Origin: Sphingomonas alba
GTDB taxonomy: Bacteria > Pseudomonadota > Alphaproteobacteria > Sphingomonadales > Sphingomonadaceae
Reading direction: 5' to 3'
DNA length: 64,000 bases
Assembly: GCF_023516555.1 (NCBI RefSeq)
Contig: NZ_JAMGBD010000001.1
Span: forward strand, 806,001 to 870,000
The position numbers and the translations under genes are program-made. This document shows, one piece after another, positions 42,351 through 51,220 of this stretch (its first letter is position 1; each line of letters begins with the position of its first letter). The notes below the pieces were generated by a model. That model was not told where the DNA came from. It searched no databases and was given only the letters and a program-made list of their open reading frames with translations.

Positions 42351-42863
42351 TTAGGCAGCCTGGGCACCATATGCCCCGAAGACCCGTGCCAGCTGAGCAC
42401 CCGGCTCGCTGACGGTGCGAGCGATCTTGGTCGCGGGCGCCTGGATGAGGCCCACGATCTTCGCGCGCAGTTCGTCGAGCGACGGCAGCTCGGCCAGTGC
42501 CTTGATCCCGGCGACATCCAGAAGGGTGTCGCCCATCGCGCCGCCGACGATCTCAAGGCGATCGTTGGTCTTCGCGAAGTCCACCGCGACCTTGGCGGCC
42601 GCAACGGGGTCGATCGAGGTAGCAAGCGCGGTCGGGCCGGTCAGCAGGTCGCTGATCGATCCATATTGCGTGCCCTCGAGCGCAATCTTGGCAAGCCGGT
42701 TCTTCGCGACCTTGAACTGGGCGCCGGCGTCGCGCATCTTCAATCGCAGATCGGTCGATTGTGCGACCGACAGCCCGAGATTGCGGGTGATGACCACCAC
42801 GCTCGTCTCGGTGAAGACGTTCTTCAGCTCGGCAACCAGATCGGCCTTTTGCGAACGATCCAT
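42351..42863 (-). CDS. rplJ: 50S ribosomal protein L10
   Basis: The 170-residue stalk base protein shows the L10 pattern ([41 protein letters not shown], and a C-terminal helix for L7/L12 binding). AAAGGAG precedes ATG 42863. It is separated from rplA by a 4.3-kb island, so it needs its own promoter, visible at 43100-43127. Confidence 0.98.
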   Translation of the reverse strand: MDRSQKADLVAELKNVFTETSVVVITRNLGLSVAQSTDLRLKMRDAGAQFKVAKNRLAKIALEGTQYGSISDLLTGPTALATSIDPVAAAKVAVDFAKTNDRLEIVGGAMGDTLLDVAGIKALAELPSLDELRAKIVGLIQAPATKIARTVSEPGAQLARVFGAYGAQAA

Positions 42864-43093
42864 GCCAACTCCTTTATCGACTTTGGGACGAGCCCGAAGC
42901 CGAAGTTCAACCAACCTTCCCGCACCATTGCGAAAAGGCACATTGTCCGTGGGGTTGGGGACCGGATGCGTCAGTTCAACGCACGAACGGACCGCTCTCG
43001 CGGTCCGATGATCTCTTTTCCCCGTCTAGGCCGCAAATTAAGAGGTGAACCTCAGCGACTGTCTCGGACGGCGCACCGGCGGACCGATGCGGA
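42864..43093 (-). promoter_or_regulatory. Long rplJ leader, candidate L10-binding leader
   Basis: The transcript from the predicted promoter would carry about 230 bases before rplJ. It includes a perfect 8-bp hairpin with a GAGA loop (43007-43000 pairing with 42995-42988, minus strand). L10 leaders in other bacteria bind the L10-L7/L12 complex for autoregulation. The kink-turn was not verified by eye. Confidence 0.5.
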
Positions 43094-43099
43094 GCCGCG

Positions 43100-43127
43100 C
43101 CTATAGCGAAATTCGCCCGACGATCAA
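43100..43127 (-). promoter_or_regulatory. Predicted promoter of rplJ-rplL
   Basis: TTGATC (43127-43122) and TATAGG (43105-43100) on the minus strand, spaced 16 bases. Transcription would start near 43093. Confidence 0.5.
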
Positions 43128-43202
43128 CCCTCTAGCTCTCGGGAGTTGACAAACCGACCTCCGAAGCGCCCCATCCACGCCGGTCTTCCGGTGGGGTTAG
43201 TG

Positions 43203-44270
43203 ATGGTCCGTCGCCTCTGGTCCGCAATCAGCTTCGTGATTTCAGTCCTCGCCTTTTCCGCCCTCTCCGCCACGCCGGCCGAAGCACAACAGCGCATTGT
43301 CGCCGTCGGTGACCTGCATGGCGACTACAATGTCTGGCTCGATATCGCGCGCGGCGCCGGGTTGATCGATACAGGCAATCACTGGGCGGGAGGTCGCACC
43401 ACGCTCGTCCAGCAGGGCGATATCGTCGACCGCGGACCGGATAGCCTGAAGATCATCCGGCACCTGCAGAAGCTTCAGAAGGAAGCGTCGAAGGCTGGCG
43501 GAAAAGTCGTCGTCTTACTGGGCAACCATGAAGCGATGAACATGACCGGCGACCTGCGTTATGTCGATGCGGGCGAGTTCGCGGCATTCGCGGATTCCCG
43601 CAGCGAGGCCCTCCGGCAGGCGACATGGGAAGCCAATTCCAAGACTTTCACGGCGTTCTACAAATCCAGGCAGCCAGCAGCCAGCGACAAGGACATCAAA
43701 GCGGCATGGTTTGCCGAAATGCCGCTCGGCCGGCTGGAGCATGACCGGGCCTGGGCGCCAGATGGCGAGGTCGGGCGTTGGGTATCGAGCCTGCCAGCCG
43801 TGGCCAGGATCGGCGACAGCATTTTCGTCCATGGCGGCCTGAGCGCGGCCTATGCGAATGTCCCCGTCGAGCAAATCAACAGCCGCGCCGACGCGGCGCT
43901 GAAAGCCCGCAACACGGCGCCGACCGCCATCATCAACGACCCTCTGGGGCCGCTCTGGTACCGCGGCAACATCACGCGCGGATCGCTCGACCAGGAAAAT
44001 TGGGCGGAAGCGCTCAAGGCCAATCCTGCGATTGCCAATACGCCACGTCCCAGCATCGATGCCGAACTGGACGCGGTGCTTGCGGGTTTTGGCGTGAAGC
44101 GGCTGGTTGTCGCGCACACGCCGAACCTGCCGGGAATTGAAATCAGCCATGGCGGCAAGCTGATCCGGATCGATACCGGCAACAGCCGCTATTACAACGG
44201 CCAGCCAAGCTGGCTGGAAATCAACGGCGACAGGGTCACGCCGCACGCCGTCGCAAGGAGCACTCACTAG
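43203..44270 (+). CDS. Exported PPP-type metallophosphatase (Shewanella-like phosphatase)
   Basis: The 355-residue protein has a signal peptide (MVRRLWSAISFVISVLAFSA, cleavage near EAQQ) and the PPP phosphatase motifs GDLHG (36-40), GDIVDRG (72-78) and GNHE (107-110), then a late His pair (VHGG, AHTPN). This fits Shelph-type protein phosphatases, which often prefer phosphotyrosine. Export means its substrates lie in the periplasm. ATG 43203 is preferred over TTG 43146. It lies 12 bases upstream of an exported CotH-kinase-like gene. Confidence 0.86.
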   Translation: MVRRLWSAISFVISVLAFSALSATPAEAQQRIVAVGDLHGDYNVWLDIARGAGLIDTGNHWAGGRTTLVQQGDIVDRGPDSLKIIRHLQKLQKEASKAGGKVVVLLGNHEAMNMTGDLRYVDAGEFAAFADSRSEALRQATWEANSKTFTAFYKSRQPAASDKDIKAAWFAEMPLGRLEHDRAWAPDGEVGRWVSSLPAVARIGDSIFVHGGLSAAYANVPVEQINSRADAALKARNTAPTAIINDPLGPLWYRGNITRGSLDQENWAEALKANPAIANTPRPSIDAELDAVLAGFGVKRLVVAHTPNLPGIEISHGGKLIRIDTGNSRYYNGQPSWLEINGDRVTPHAVARSTH

Positions 44271-44282
44271 GGGGAAGTGGAG

Positions 44283-45305
44283 ATGAAACGCCTTTTGATC
44301 GCATTGGGACTTTCGGCAGCCGCGACCGCCGCATTGGCTGCGCCGCCGAAGCCGCTCTTCGCCGACGACCAGCCGATCCACATTACGATCAAGGGGCCCA
44401 TCAGCCGGTTCGCGAGCAGCGAAGACCGGAAGAACACATTCCCGGCGACGATTACGTCGGGCACCGACAATCTTCCGGCGCAATTGTCGCCGCGCGGCAT
44501 CACTCGCCTGCGCAAGGACACTTGCGACTTTCCGCCGATGCGGGTGGACTTCACCGGGAACCCGCCCGCCACGTCAATATTCGCAGGCCAGAACCGGCTG
44601 AAACTGGTCACCCACTGCCAGTCGAACCCGGGCTTCCAGCAGTATGTCCTGCTCGAATATGCCACCTATCGTCTTTACAACCTGCTCAGCCCGATGAGCT
44701 TTCGGGTACGCCTGGCGCAGGTCGATTACGTTGAAGATAGCGGCAAGACCGGAACATCACGGCTGGGCTTTTTCATCGAAGATCTGGGCGACGTTGCGCA
44801 TCGCAACGAGATGAAGGAAGCGCAGGTCGGCGCCCGCATTCCGGTCGCCAATCTGAACCCGTCGGACGCGGCCCGGTTCGCCGTTTTCCAGTACATGATC
44901 TCAAACCTCGATTGGGCAATGCAGGCCGGCCCCGAAGGGGACGCCTGCTGTCACAATTCGCGGCTGATCAGCGCGAGTGCCGCACCGCCTTGGACGACCG
45001 TGCCATACGACTTTGATTACTCGGGACTGGTCGACGCGCCTTACGCCGCCCCTCCAGAAGGGATCAGCGTGTCCAGCGTAAAAATGCGCCGCTACCGCGG
45101 ATTCTGCCGTCACAATGCCGAGGCGCTGAAAGCGGCCGCCGACATCCGGGCCCAGAAGGCGGCGATGATGGCGGTGTTCACACAAATCCCGCAACTCGCA
45201 GAGAGCACGCGGAAGAAAGCAACCGCCTTCCTCGACAGGTCGTTCAACGATATCGCGACCGATGACGCGGTCACCAAAAACCTCTTGAAGACCTGCGTGA
45301 ACTAG
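44283..45305 (+). CDS. Exported CotH-kinase-like protein (remote)
   Basis: The 340-residue protein has a signal peptide (MKRLLIALGLSAAATAALAA). The body recalls the CotH atypical kinase order: RGITRLRKDTCDFPPMRVDF (71-90), a YVLLEYATYRLYNLLSPMSFRVR block (121-143), an FFIEDLGDVAHR-like block, a candidate catalytic N208/D210 (ISNLDW) and a metal-type DFD (243-245 in PYDFDYSG). Several Cys could form disulfides. Kinase activity is an inference from this pattern and from the neighbouring DUF4956 gene, which accompanies CotH in other bacteria. It may phosphorylate proteins that the upstream phosphatase dephosphorylates. Confidence 0.6.
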   Translation: MKRLLIALGLSAAATAALAAPPKPLFADDQPIHITIKGPISRFASSEDRKNTFPATITSGTDNLPAQLSPRGITRLRKDTCDFPPMRVDFTGNPPATSIFAGQNRLKLVTHCQSNPGFQQYVLLEYATYRLYNLLSPMSFRVRLAQVDYVEDSGKTGTSRLGFFIEDLGDVAHRNEMKEAQVGARIPVANLNPSDAARFAVFQYMISNLDWAMQAGPEGDACCHNSRLISASAAPPWTTVPYDFDYSGLVDAPYAAPPEGISVSSVKMRRYRGFCRHNAEALKAAADIRAQKAAMMAVFTQIPQLAESTRKKATAFLDRSFNDIATDDAVTKNLLKTCVN

Positions 45306-45991
45306 CCGGGGGGAAGGCCTTCGGTCGGAGCCTCTGCTGCCCGCTTGGCGGCCATGCTCGCCTGCCCCTTCTCGGGATTGAAGTCGCTCATGTAGCGCTT
45401 CATCCCTTCGCGCTCGCCATATTCGCTGATCCATAGCGCGAGGAAACAATAGTTGAAGGCGAGGCTCATCACGAGAGCGGCCTCGACCGCACCGATTCCT
45501 GAGGCAAGGCCAATGCCGACCGCCAACAGGATGTAGAGGGCGTCGCCGGAACTCTTGAGGCTGTTCTTGAAGCGAACCGCGCCAGCGATCCCGCCAAGCG
45601 CAAAAGCCAGCGCCAGGCTGTGCTGCACAACTACGACGATGGACGTCACGACGGACGGCAAGATCAGGATAGTGCTGATGATCGACTGATCATATTCGTC
45701 CTGCGTCCGCGTCCCCATGTAGACCCAGGTCACCGGGAAAGAGGTGATCAGCGCGCCGAGGATCGCCACCGTCAGCCACCCCAGGCTCTGCCCGATGCTC
45801 TTGACGTGCGCCGCCTGCGACACCGCTTCCAACGCGCTCGACTTGCCGCTGCCGCTGTTGATGAGTTCCTGCGCGCCACCGATCGGCAGATAGGATTGCA
45901 CGCCCGGATTATTATGGACGAGCAACCAGGCTCCGCCAAAGATGACGACATAATAGATCGTGAGCTGAACGAAGAGCTTGAATGCTTTCAT
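45302..45991 (-). CDS. DUF4956 membrane protein
   Basis: The 229-residue protein has an N-terminal helix (about 8-25), a loop, then four helices with the DUF4956 signature (VTWVYMGTRTQDEYDQSIISTILILPSVVTSIVVVVQ in parts, GGIAGAVRFKNSLKSSGDALYI). Family members sit beside VTC-type polyphosphate polymerases and CotH kinases in other bacteria and are thought to be membrane partners. Here a CotH-like gene converges on it (four bases overlap) and PPK2 lies upstream on the same strand. No biochemical role is established. Confidence 0.85.
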   Translation of the reverse strand: MKAFKLFVQLTIYYVVIFGGAWLLVHNNPGVQSYLPIGGAQELINSGSGKSSALEAVSQAAHVKSIGQSLGWLTVAILGALITSFPVTWVYMGTRTQDEYDQSIISTILILPSVVTSIVVVVQHSLALAFALGGIAGAVRFKNSLKSSGDALYILLAVGIGLASGIGAVEAALVMSLAFNYCFLALWISEYGEREGMKRYMSDFNPEKGQASMAAKRAAEAPTEGLPPG

Positions 45992-46055
45992 GGCCGGCGA
46001 ACCCCCCTGCAGCCTTGCCCCGAAGCATGTCAGGCTACGGACTTGGCCGTGACAG

Positions 46056-46844
46056 TCAATCCACCTGCATGTTCGGGATCGGTTTCAGTACGTCGAACTG
46101 TTCCTTCAACGGCTTGGTCGCGAGCGGCGGCCAGTCGATGGCGGGATAAGGCAATTGCGTGTCCGGCAAACGGTCCAGGAGGTCGCGGAGCAAAGTCAGG
46201 CGGCCGACGTGCTGGTCATTGAAATCGACCAGGGTCCATGGTGCCCACGGCTTGTGCGTGGCTTCCAGCATGCGCTCTCGGGCCTCGGTATAGGCCTGGT
46301 AGCGAGTCCGGGAGTCGATATCGACCGGAGACAGCTTCCAGCGGCGGCGCGGATTTTCAAGCCGGGCCTTGAAGCGTTCTTCCTGCTGTTGCTGATCGCA
46401 GCAGAGCCAATACTTGTAGATGAGGAACCCATCCTCGACGAGATGCTTCTCGAATTCGGGCACCTGCTGCAGGAACGCTTCTGCCTCTTGCGGGGTGCAA
46501 TAGCCCATGACCTTCTCGACGCCGGCGCGATTGTACCAGCTGCGGTCAAACAGGGTGATTTCACCCTTCGATGGAAAATGCTGGGTGTAACGCTGGAAGT
46601 ACCATTGCCCCTGTTCCCGGGGTGATGGCGCCGGTAGCGCGGCGACATGGCACTGGCGGGGGTTGAGGTTGCGGGCGATCATGTCGATCGACCCGCCCTT
46701 CCCCGCCGTGTCGCGGCCTTCGAAGATGACGATCAGCCGCTGGCCGGTCTCCGCGATCCACCGCGCGGCGTCGGACAATTCCTTGGTGTGGGGCTCGAGC
46801 AACTGCTCATATTCGTGACGGGTGAGAATGCTGTCTCCGCTCAT
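46056..46844 (-). CDS. ppk2: Polyphosphate kinase 2 family protein
   Basis: The 262-residue protein is a PPK2 of the single-domain type, transferring phosphate between polyphosphate and nucleotides in the cytoplasm. The Walker A-like loop is FEGRDTAGKGGS (41-52), the lid/Walker B region is LFDRSWYNRAG, and the family helix VPEFEKHLVEDGF is present. The nucleotide preference (GDP or ADP) cannot be read by eye. AGGGGGAGCAAGGGGC precedes ATG 46844. It follows the 2OG oxygenase-like gene by 17 bases, so both are probably co-transcribed. Confidence 0.93.
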   Translation of the reverse strand: MSGDSILTRHEYEQLLEPHTKELSDAARWIAETGQRLIVIFEGRDTAGKGGSIDMIARNLNPRQCHVAALPAPSPREQGQWYFQRYTQHFPSKGEITLFDRSWYNRAGVEKVMGYCTPQEAEAFLQQVPEFEKHLVEDGFLIYKYWLCCDQQQQEERFKARLENPRRRWKLSPVDIDSRTRYQAYTEARERMLEATHKPWAPWTLVDFNDQHVGRLTLLRDLLDRLPDTQLPYPAIDWPPLATKPLKEQFDVLKPIPNMQVD

Positions 46845-46861
46845 GCCCCTTGCTCCCCCTG

Positions 46862-47515
46862 TCAGGCGAAAGTGAAGTCCACCGGTTCGTGCATGCCCTT
46901 GCCGTCGAACGCCTGGTCCTTGTGCGGTCCGTCCGGATCGACCCAGTGCAGGAATAAGTGCGCCGACCAACGATTGGGATTGGGCGTTGTGCGGCCATGG
47001 CGGTGGTCGACGCCGCGATAGGCGACGGCGTCGCCAACCTGCATCGACAGCGACGCGCTGGGCTCCGTTCCGAAATCGCGAGCGATGAGGTCGAGCGAGC
47101 CATCCCAGCCTTCAAGCCCCAATTCCAGGGGCCAGGGTTCGTCGTCGCTGTAGCCTAAAGTCAGGGACATGCTGTGCTCGCACGCGGGGCGATCGCGGTG
47201 AACCAGGCAAAGGTCGCCATCGCGGTAAAGGCGGAAATAATTGTAGGTCGGGACGAGGCGGCGGCCGGCAACCTGCTCCATCGCCGGCGTCAGGCCCCAC
47301 AGGAAGGTCTTCATGGGCGCCAGGTCATTCCCGTAGAGCTCATAAACTCGGCGCGTCAGTATGTTCCCATCGAGGTCCTGGGGCAGCGCGGGGACGACGC
47401 CATCCGGGAGCTTGCGTTGCTGGATCAGCGAGACGATTGCCTGCGCGACCTCCGCCGGGATGAGCCCGCGGATCAGGGCATAGCCCTGTTGCTGGTAACT
47501 GCCTTCGATCTTCAT
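46862..47515 (-). CDS. 2OG-Fe(II) oxygenase-like protein
   Basis: The 217-residue protein looks like a double-stranded beta-helix dioxygenase. The iron triad would be His106 and Asp108 (LVHRDRP) plus a distal His at 171 or 173 (VDHRHGR), with Arg175 or a later Arg for 2-oxoglutarate. Substrate unknown; related proteins hydroxylate amino-acid side chains or lipids. It begins a two-gene unit with ppk2. Its start is about 30 bases from the end of the rplA terminator. Confidence 0.72.
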   Translation of the reverse strand: MKIEGSYQQQGYALIRGLIPAEVAQAIVSLIQQRKLPDGVVPALPQDLDGNILTRRVYELYGNDLAPMKTFLWGLTPAMEQVAGRRLVPTYNYFRLYRDGDLCLVHRDRPACEHSMSLTLGYSDDEPWPLELGLEGWDGSLDLIARDFGTEPSASLSMQVGDAVAYRGVDHRHGRTTPNPNRWSAHLFLHWVDPDGPHKDQAFDGKGMHEPVDFTFA

Positions 47516-47545
47516 GGCCGCCTCACTGGCACAGCGGAGCCTACA

Positions 47546-47579
47546 GAAAAAGGGCCAGGCAACCGAAGCTGCCCGACCC
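47546..47579 (-). terminator. Terminator of the rplK-rplA operon
   Basis: On the minus strand GGGTCGGGCAGC (47579-47568), a TTCG loop and GTTGCCTGGCCC (47563-47552), then TTTTTC. A 12-bp stem with three G-U pairs. Confidence 0.9.
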
Positions 47580-47607
47580 TTCCCTTTTTAGCTTCCGAGC
47601 CAGTGGC

Positions 47608-48306
47608 TTAGGCGCCGGCGACCTCGGTGAGGTCGACCTTGACGCCCGGGCCCATCGAGGAGCTGAGCGACAGCTTCTGGACGAACTTGCCCTTGGCGCC
47701 CGACGGCTTCGCCTTGACGATGGCGTCGACGAAGGCGTCGAAATTGGCCTTGAGGTCCGCTTCGGTGAAGCTCGCCTTGCCGATACCGGCGTGGATGATG
47801 CCGGCCTTTTCGACGCGGAATTCGACCTGGCCCGACTTGGCGTCGGTGACGGCCTTGGTGACGTCCATGGTGACGGTGCCGAGCTTCGGGTTCGGCATCA
47901 GGCCCTTGGGACCCAGCACCTTGCCGAGGCGGCCGACGACGCCCATCATGTCCGGCGTCGCGATGACGCGGTCATAATCGAGCTTGCCCGCCTGCATTTC
48001 TTCCATCAGGTCCTCGGCGCCCACCTTGTCGGCGCCCGCCTTGGTCGCTTCCTCTGCCTTGGCGCCCTTGGCGAAGACGGCGACACGCACGTCCTTGCCG
48101 GTGCCCTTGGGCAGGTTGACGACGCCGCGCACCATCTGGTCCGCGTGGCGCGGATCGACGCCCAGGTTCAACGCGACCTCGACGGTCTCGTCGAACTTGC
48201 TGGTCGCAAGGCTTTTGACGAGGCCGATCGCCTCATCGACAGCATAGAACTTCGTGGCGTCGACCTTGCCTTCGGCCGCCTTCTGCTTCTTGGTCAGCTT
48301 GGCCAT
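47608..48306 (-). CDS. rplA: 50S ribosomal protein L1
   Basis: The 232-residue protein has the L1 two-domain pattern ([52 protein letters not shown] and the C-terminal [11 protein letters not shown]). It forms the L1 stalk of the ribosome and can repress translation of the rplK-rplA message. It follows rplK by three bases. Confidence 0.99.
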   Translation of the reverse strand: MAKLTKKQKAAEGKVDATKFYAVDEAIGLVKSLATSKFDETVEVALNLGVDPRHADQMVRGVVNLPKGTGKDVRVAVFAKGAKAEEATKAGADKVGAEDLMEEMQAGKLDYDRVIATPDMMGVVGRLGKVLGPKGLMPNPKLGTVTMDVTKAVTDAKSGQVEFRVEKAGIIHAGIGKASFTEADLKANFDAFVDAIVKAKPSGAKGKFVQKLSLSSSMGPGVKVDLTEVAGA

Positions 48307-48309
48307 CGT

Positions 48310-48741
48310 TTAGCCCTCCACAACCTGGAGGCCCATGGCGCGCGCCGAGCCTTCGATAATACGGGTCGCCGCCTCAATCGAGTTGGCGTTCAAATCCTTC
48401 ATCTTCGCTTCCGCAATCTCGGCGAGCTGCGAGCGGCGGATGGTGCCGGCCGAAACCTTGCCCGGCTCCTTGGAGCCCGACTTCAGCTTGGCAGCCTTCT
48501 TGAGAAGGAACGACGCCGGCGGCGTCTTGGTGGCGAAGGAGAACGAACGATCCGCATAGACGGTGATGACCGTCGGGATCGGGGCGCCCTTTTCCAGGTC
48601 CTGCGTCGCGGCGTTGAACGCCTTGCAGAATTCCATGATGTTGACGCCGCGCTGGCCAAGCGCCGGGCCGATCGGCGGCGACGGATTGGCGATGCCCGCG
48701 GGCACCTGCAGCTTGATATAGCCGGTGATTTTCTTTGCCAT
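48310..48741 (-). CDS. rplK: 50S ribosomal protein L11
   Basis: The 143-residue protein is canonical L11 ([36 protein letters not shown] in parts; C-terminal rRNA-binding domain with MKDLNA and GSARAMG). It binds the GTPase-associated centre of 23S rRNA. Normally nusG lies directly upstream; here a 2.5-kb insertion with two opposite-strand genes intervenes, so its own promoter is required. A weak candidate is TTGCTC (48919-48914) and TACAGG (48896-48891), spaced 17. Confidence 0.98.
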   Translation of the reverse strand: MAKKITGYIKLQVPAGIANPSPPIGPALGQRGVNIMEFCKAFNAATQDLEKGAPIPTVITVYADRSFSFATKTPPASFLLKKAAKLKSGSKEPGKVSAGTIRRSQLAEIAEAKMKDLNANSIEAATRIIEGSARAMGLQVVEG

Positions 48742-48760
48742 GTCTCACTCTGTATTTCGT

Positions 48761-48779
48761 CTGAAAGTCGTACTTTCAG
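48761..48779 (-). promoter_or_regulatory. Hairpin in the rplK leader
   Basis: CTGAAAGT and ACTTTCAG form a perfect 8-bp stem with a 3-base loop, ending 20 bases before the rplK start codon. It may mark the L1 target site on the operon mRNA; this is an inference. Confidence 0.45.
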
Positions 48780-49216
48780 CCGGTTTCAAGTTTAGCGGTT
48801 CAAGCGACCACCCGAAGGTAACCTCCCGCACGACCTGTTCCCCGGCGAAGGCCGGGGTCCAGTTTTCCATGCTTTCGCTTGGAGGCGGCGCCTGTAGCGG
48901 AAGACGCCGCGGAGAGCAAATTCGGGCACGAGGGTAACGCTTTCCTACGAAAACGGGGGGTTGTTACCCAAAGTGTTACCTTGTTCATCTTGGCGAGCGC
49001 TGCGTTGACCCGGCGCGAAACGGGGGGTTGTCAACTTCGTCAACTTTGCCCGGTGACTCGGCTGGCCGCTCATCCGTGAGGATATGCGCGATCTTGGGGG
49101 CTGTAGGACAGAGGTTTCTCGCCCGAGCGCAGGTGAGCGCTTTGCGAAGCAAACGGGAGCCAGCGCGTAGAGAGCGAGAAACCCGGACGGCCTGCGCCGA
49201 AGGCGACAGGACCGAC

Positions 49217-49237
49217 GTGACGAATTTACTTCGTGAC
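49217..49237 (+). repeat. Dispersed hairpin, copy 1
   Basis: GTGACGAA, TTTAC, TTCGTGAC: an imperfect palindrome that matches, in inverted orientation, the copy at 52177-52197 at 18 of 21 positions. Flanking bases also resemble each other (GGCCTGCG... and GACCTGCGG...). Confidence 0.6.
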
Positions 49238-49277
49238 AGACCTTGTTACTTTGACCTCGCTCGGTTTGGGGGTGTGT

Positions 49278-50150
49278 ATGGCCAAAGGCGTGTTCCTTGT
49301 CCGAGCAGACTCAATCTACGATGATCAACCGGAGGTTAGGTACCAATTCCCTCGGCAATATCTCAGTCGTGCGTCCCAATTTGTGGGAGACTGGATCGTC
49401 TATTTTGAACCCGTGAAAGCAGGGAAACAAGGATATCACGCCGTCGCGAAGGTCGAGCGCATCGTTCCCGACCCCTCAGCCGAAAGCAGATATCTCGCAC
49501 TTATTGAGCCCGGATCTTATCTGCCTTTGGAGCAAGCGGTACCCTTCCGCATCAACGGTGAAGTCGTTGAGAGGGGCGTCTTAAATGAGGAATCTCGAAT
49601 CTCTGGCCGCGCTCAGTCCGCGGTGCGCCCACTATCTGATTCCGATTTCAATCGAATTGTAGCACTCGGCCTTTCCGAAGATGGACTACCCACTGGGACT
49701 ATAACGGGGGTGGCTGAGGATCAGACTCCGTTCGACGTCCCCAGAGACCGCACGACTCTACTCACGTCTCGTTTGGTTCGAGACAAGGTATTCCGAGCGA
49801 AGGTCTTGGAAGCATACGATTCACGATGTGCGCTAACTGGGTTCAAGTTCATCAACGGCGGCGGAAAAGCAGAGGCCCAGGCTGCGCACATCAAGCCAGT
49901 CGAGGCAAACGGCCCAGACATCGTCACGAATGGCATCGCACTGTCCGGCACGGTTCACTGGATGTTCGACCGGGGTCTTTTATCGCTAGCGGACGATCTA
50001 ACGATTCTGTTGTCCAGTCGGATCAACGACGTCGACGGCGCGCGCAAACTGATTAATCCGTCGGGGCGGGCCAGTCCGCCATCAGCTTCGAACTTGCGGC
50101 CGCATCCGAAATACTTGGAGTGGCATCGTCAACATTGCTTCAAAGGATGA
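49278..50150 (+). CDS. HNH endonuclease with possible EVE/PUA-like N-terminal domain
   Basis: The 290-residue protein has an N-terminal region (1-120: GVFLVRADSIYDD, FVGDWIVYFEPVKAG, YHAVAKVERIVPDP) that looks like a PUA/EVE-type module, known in relatives to read modified bases. The C-terminal HNH nuclease has CALTGF, AAHIKP (His204), NGIALS (Asn218) and HWMFDRG (His227). A modification-dependent restriction nuclease is the likely role, acting on invading DNA. Base composition is clearly lower in GC than neighbouring genes, suggesting transfer. ATG 49278 gives the best N-terminus. The next gene starts 20 bases downstream. Confidence 0.82.
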   Translation: MAKGVFLVRADSIYDDQPEVRYQFPRQYLSRASQFVGDWIVYFEPVKAGKQGYHAVAKVERIVPDPSAESRYLALIEPGSYLPLEQAVPFRINGEVVERGVLNEESRISGRAQSAVRPLSDSDFNRIVALGLSEDGLPTGTITGVAEDQTPFDVPRDRTTLLTSRLVRDKVFRAKVLEAYDSRCALTGFKFINGGGKAEAQAAHIKPVEANGPDIVTNGIALSGTVHWMFDRGLLSLADDLTILLSSRINDVDGARKLINPSGRASPPSASNLRPHPKYLEWHRQHCFKG

Positions 50151-50169
50151 TCAAAGTGGGGCGGTGGCA

Positions 50170-51087
50170 ATGAGCGATCTCAAGCTTTTTCGTGTGAAAG
50201 GGAACGGCGTTGCTCAGCTGACAGGCGGAGCAGTCGCACTGGAAAAATCACTCCAATTGACGTTTGAGATGAATCTCGAAGCGCTTCTGGGCGTACGATT
50301 CCTAGCATCGGAATATGTGACAGAGGGCGGCCGGATGGACACGCTCGGCATCGATGAAAACGGCACGCCCGTGATTATCGAATACAAGCGATCATCAAAC
50401 GAGAATGTCATCAACCAGGGCCTGTTTTATCTGAACTGGTTGATGGGCCATCGAAAGGATTTCGAGTGGTCGGTACTTGAGCGCTTCGGTGCCGACGAAG
50501 CCAAAAAGGTCGATTGGTCCGGCCCCCGACTGATTTGCATCGCAGGCGATTTCACCAAGTATGATGAGCACGCGGTCAAGCAGATGAACCGTAATATCGA
50601 CCTAATCCGCTACCGAAAATTCGAGGGTGACCTTTTGCTTCTAGAGCAACTGACGACAACAAGCGCCAGCGCCTCTGGTGGGTCAGTCAGTACCGCATCG
50701 GGCATCAGCGCAGCGGGCGCTAAGGGGAAATACAAATCAGTTTCGCAGCAAATTCAGGAGGCACCCCCAGCCCTCAAAGATCAATATGAGTCGCTTGCAA
50801 GTTATCTGATGGCCTTGGGAGACGATGTTTCGGTAAAGCCAACGGAATGTTACGTCGCGTTTCGTCGCATCAAGAATTTTGCCTGTGTCGAAATTCGCAA
50901 CCAGATCAACAAGTTGCTGATTTACGGTAAGGTCAATCCCGACACAGTTCAATTAGAGCCGGGGTTCACCCGCGACGTCCGCAAAATCGGACACTACGGA
51001 ACCGGAGACCTGGAAATCACGATCGCAAGTGATTTAGATTTTGAAAAGGCGAAGCCCCTTTTGGATCGAGCATACAACGAAGCGTAG
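50170..51087 (+). CDS. PD-(D/E)XK-like nuclease with C-terminal DUF5655 domain
   Basis: The 305-residue protein has an N-terminal region resembling NucS-type restriction-fold nucleases: Asp57 (GRMDTLG), Glu71 and Lys73 (IIEYKR), then NQGLFYLNWL. A Ser/Ala/Gly linker (about 165-190) leads to a DUF5655 domain (about 205-303; KNFACVEIRNQINKLLIYGK, GFTRDVRKIGHYGTGDLEI). Together with the preceding HNH gene it forms a two-gene cassette on the plus strand inside a minus-strand ribosomal cluster. An antiphage or DNA-processing role is inferred. Composition is AT-rich compared with neighbours. Confidence 0.82.
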   Translation: MSDLKLFRVKGNGVAQLTGGAVALEKSLQLTFEMNLEALLGVRFLASEYVTEGGRMDTLGIDENGTPVIIEYKRSSNENVINQGLFYLNWLMGHRKDFEWSVLERFGADEAKKVDWSGPRLICIAGDFTKYDEHAVKQMNRNIDLIRYRKFEGDLLLLEQLTTTSASASGGSVSTASGISAAGAKGKYKSVSQQIQEAPPALKDQYESLASYLMALGDDVSVKPTECYVAFRRIKNFACVEIRNQINKLLIYGKVNPDTVQLEPGFTRDVRKIGHYGTGDLEITIASDLDFEKAKPLLDRAYNEA

Positions 51088-51111
51088 CGGACACCCCAAA
51101 CAGGACTTTCA

Positions 51112-51139
51112 AAAGAAAAGGGCCGCCGAAGCGGCCCTT
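51112..51139 (-). terminator. Terminator of the secE-nusG operon
   Basis: On the minus strand AAGGGCCGC (51139-51131), a TTCG loop, GCGGCCCTT (51126-51118), then TTTCTTTTG. It should end secE-nusG transcription before the cassette, and thus before rplK. Confidence 0.85.
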
Positions 51140-51220
51140 GGGGCGGCGTGCGGTCAGCAGGACAGACAGTGACCGCAACTTACTTGGCAGGCTGGCTACC
51201 CCGCCAAGCCGCTGAATGGA

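Larger units (their letters stand above)
48742..49277. other. Intergenic left flank of the nuclease cassette
   Basis: No convincing gene is seen here. The stretch holds the rplK leader, a REP-like hairpin (CCCCGGC-GAAG-GCCGGGG, 48840-48857), two copies of AAACGGGGGGTTGT (48951-48964 and 49018-49031), an inverted repeat GGTTTCTCGC/GCGAGAAACC (49113-49122 and 49174-49183) and the hairpin at 49217-49237. A 62-codon frame at 48800-48988 on the minus strand runs through the REP hairpin and is judged non-coding. Confidence 0.65.

Noticed and set aside
47791-48795. 334-codon frame antisense to rplA-rplK
   Set aside because: Antisense to two certain ribosomal genes; His/Leu/Arg-rich shadow.
48800-48988. 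62-codon frame between rplK and the nuclease cassette
   Set aside because: It reads through a REP-like hairpin; such frames recur wherever the repeat occurs.
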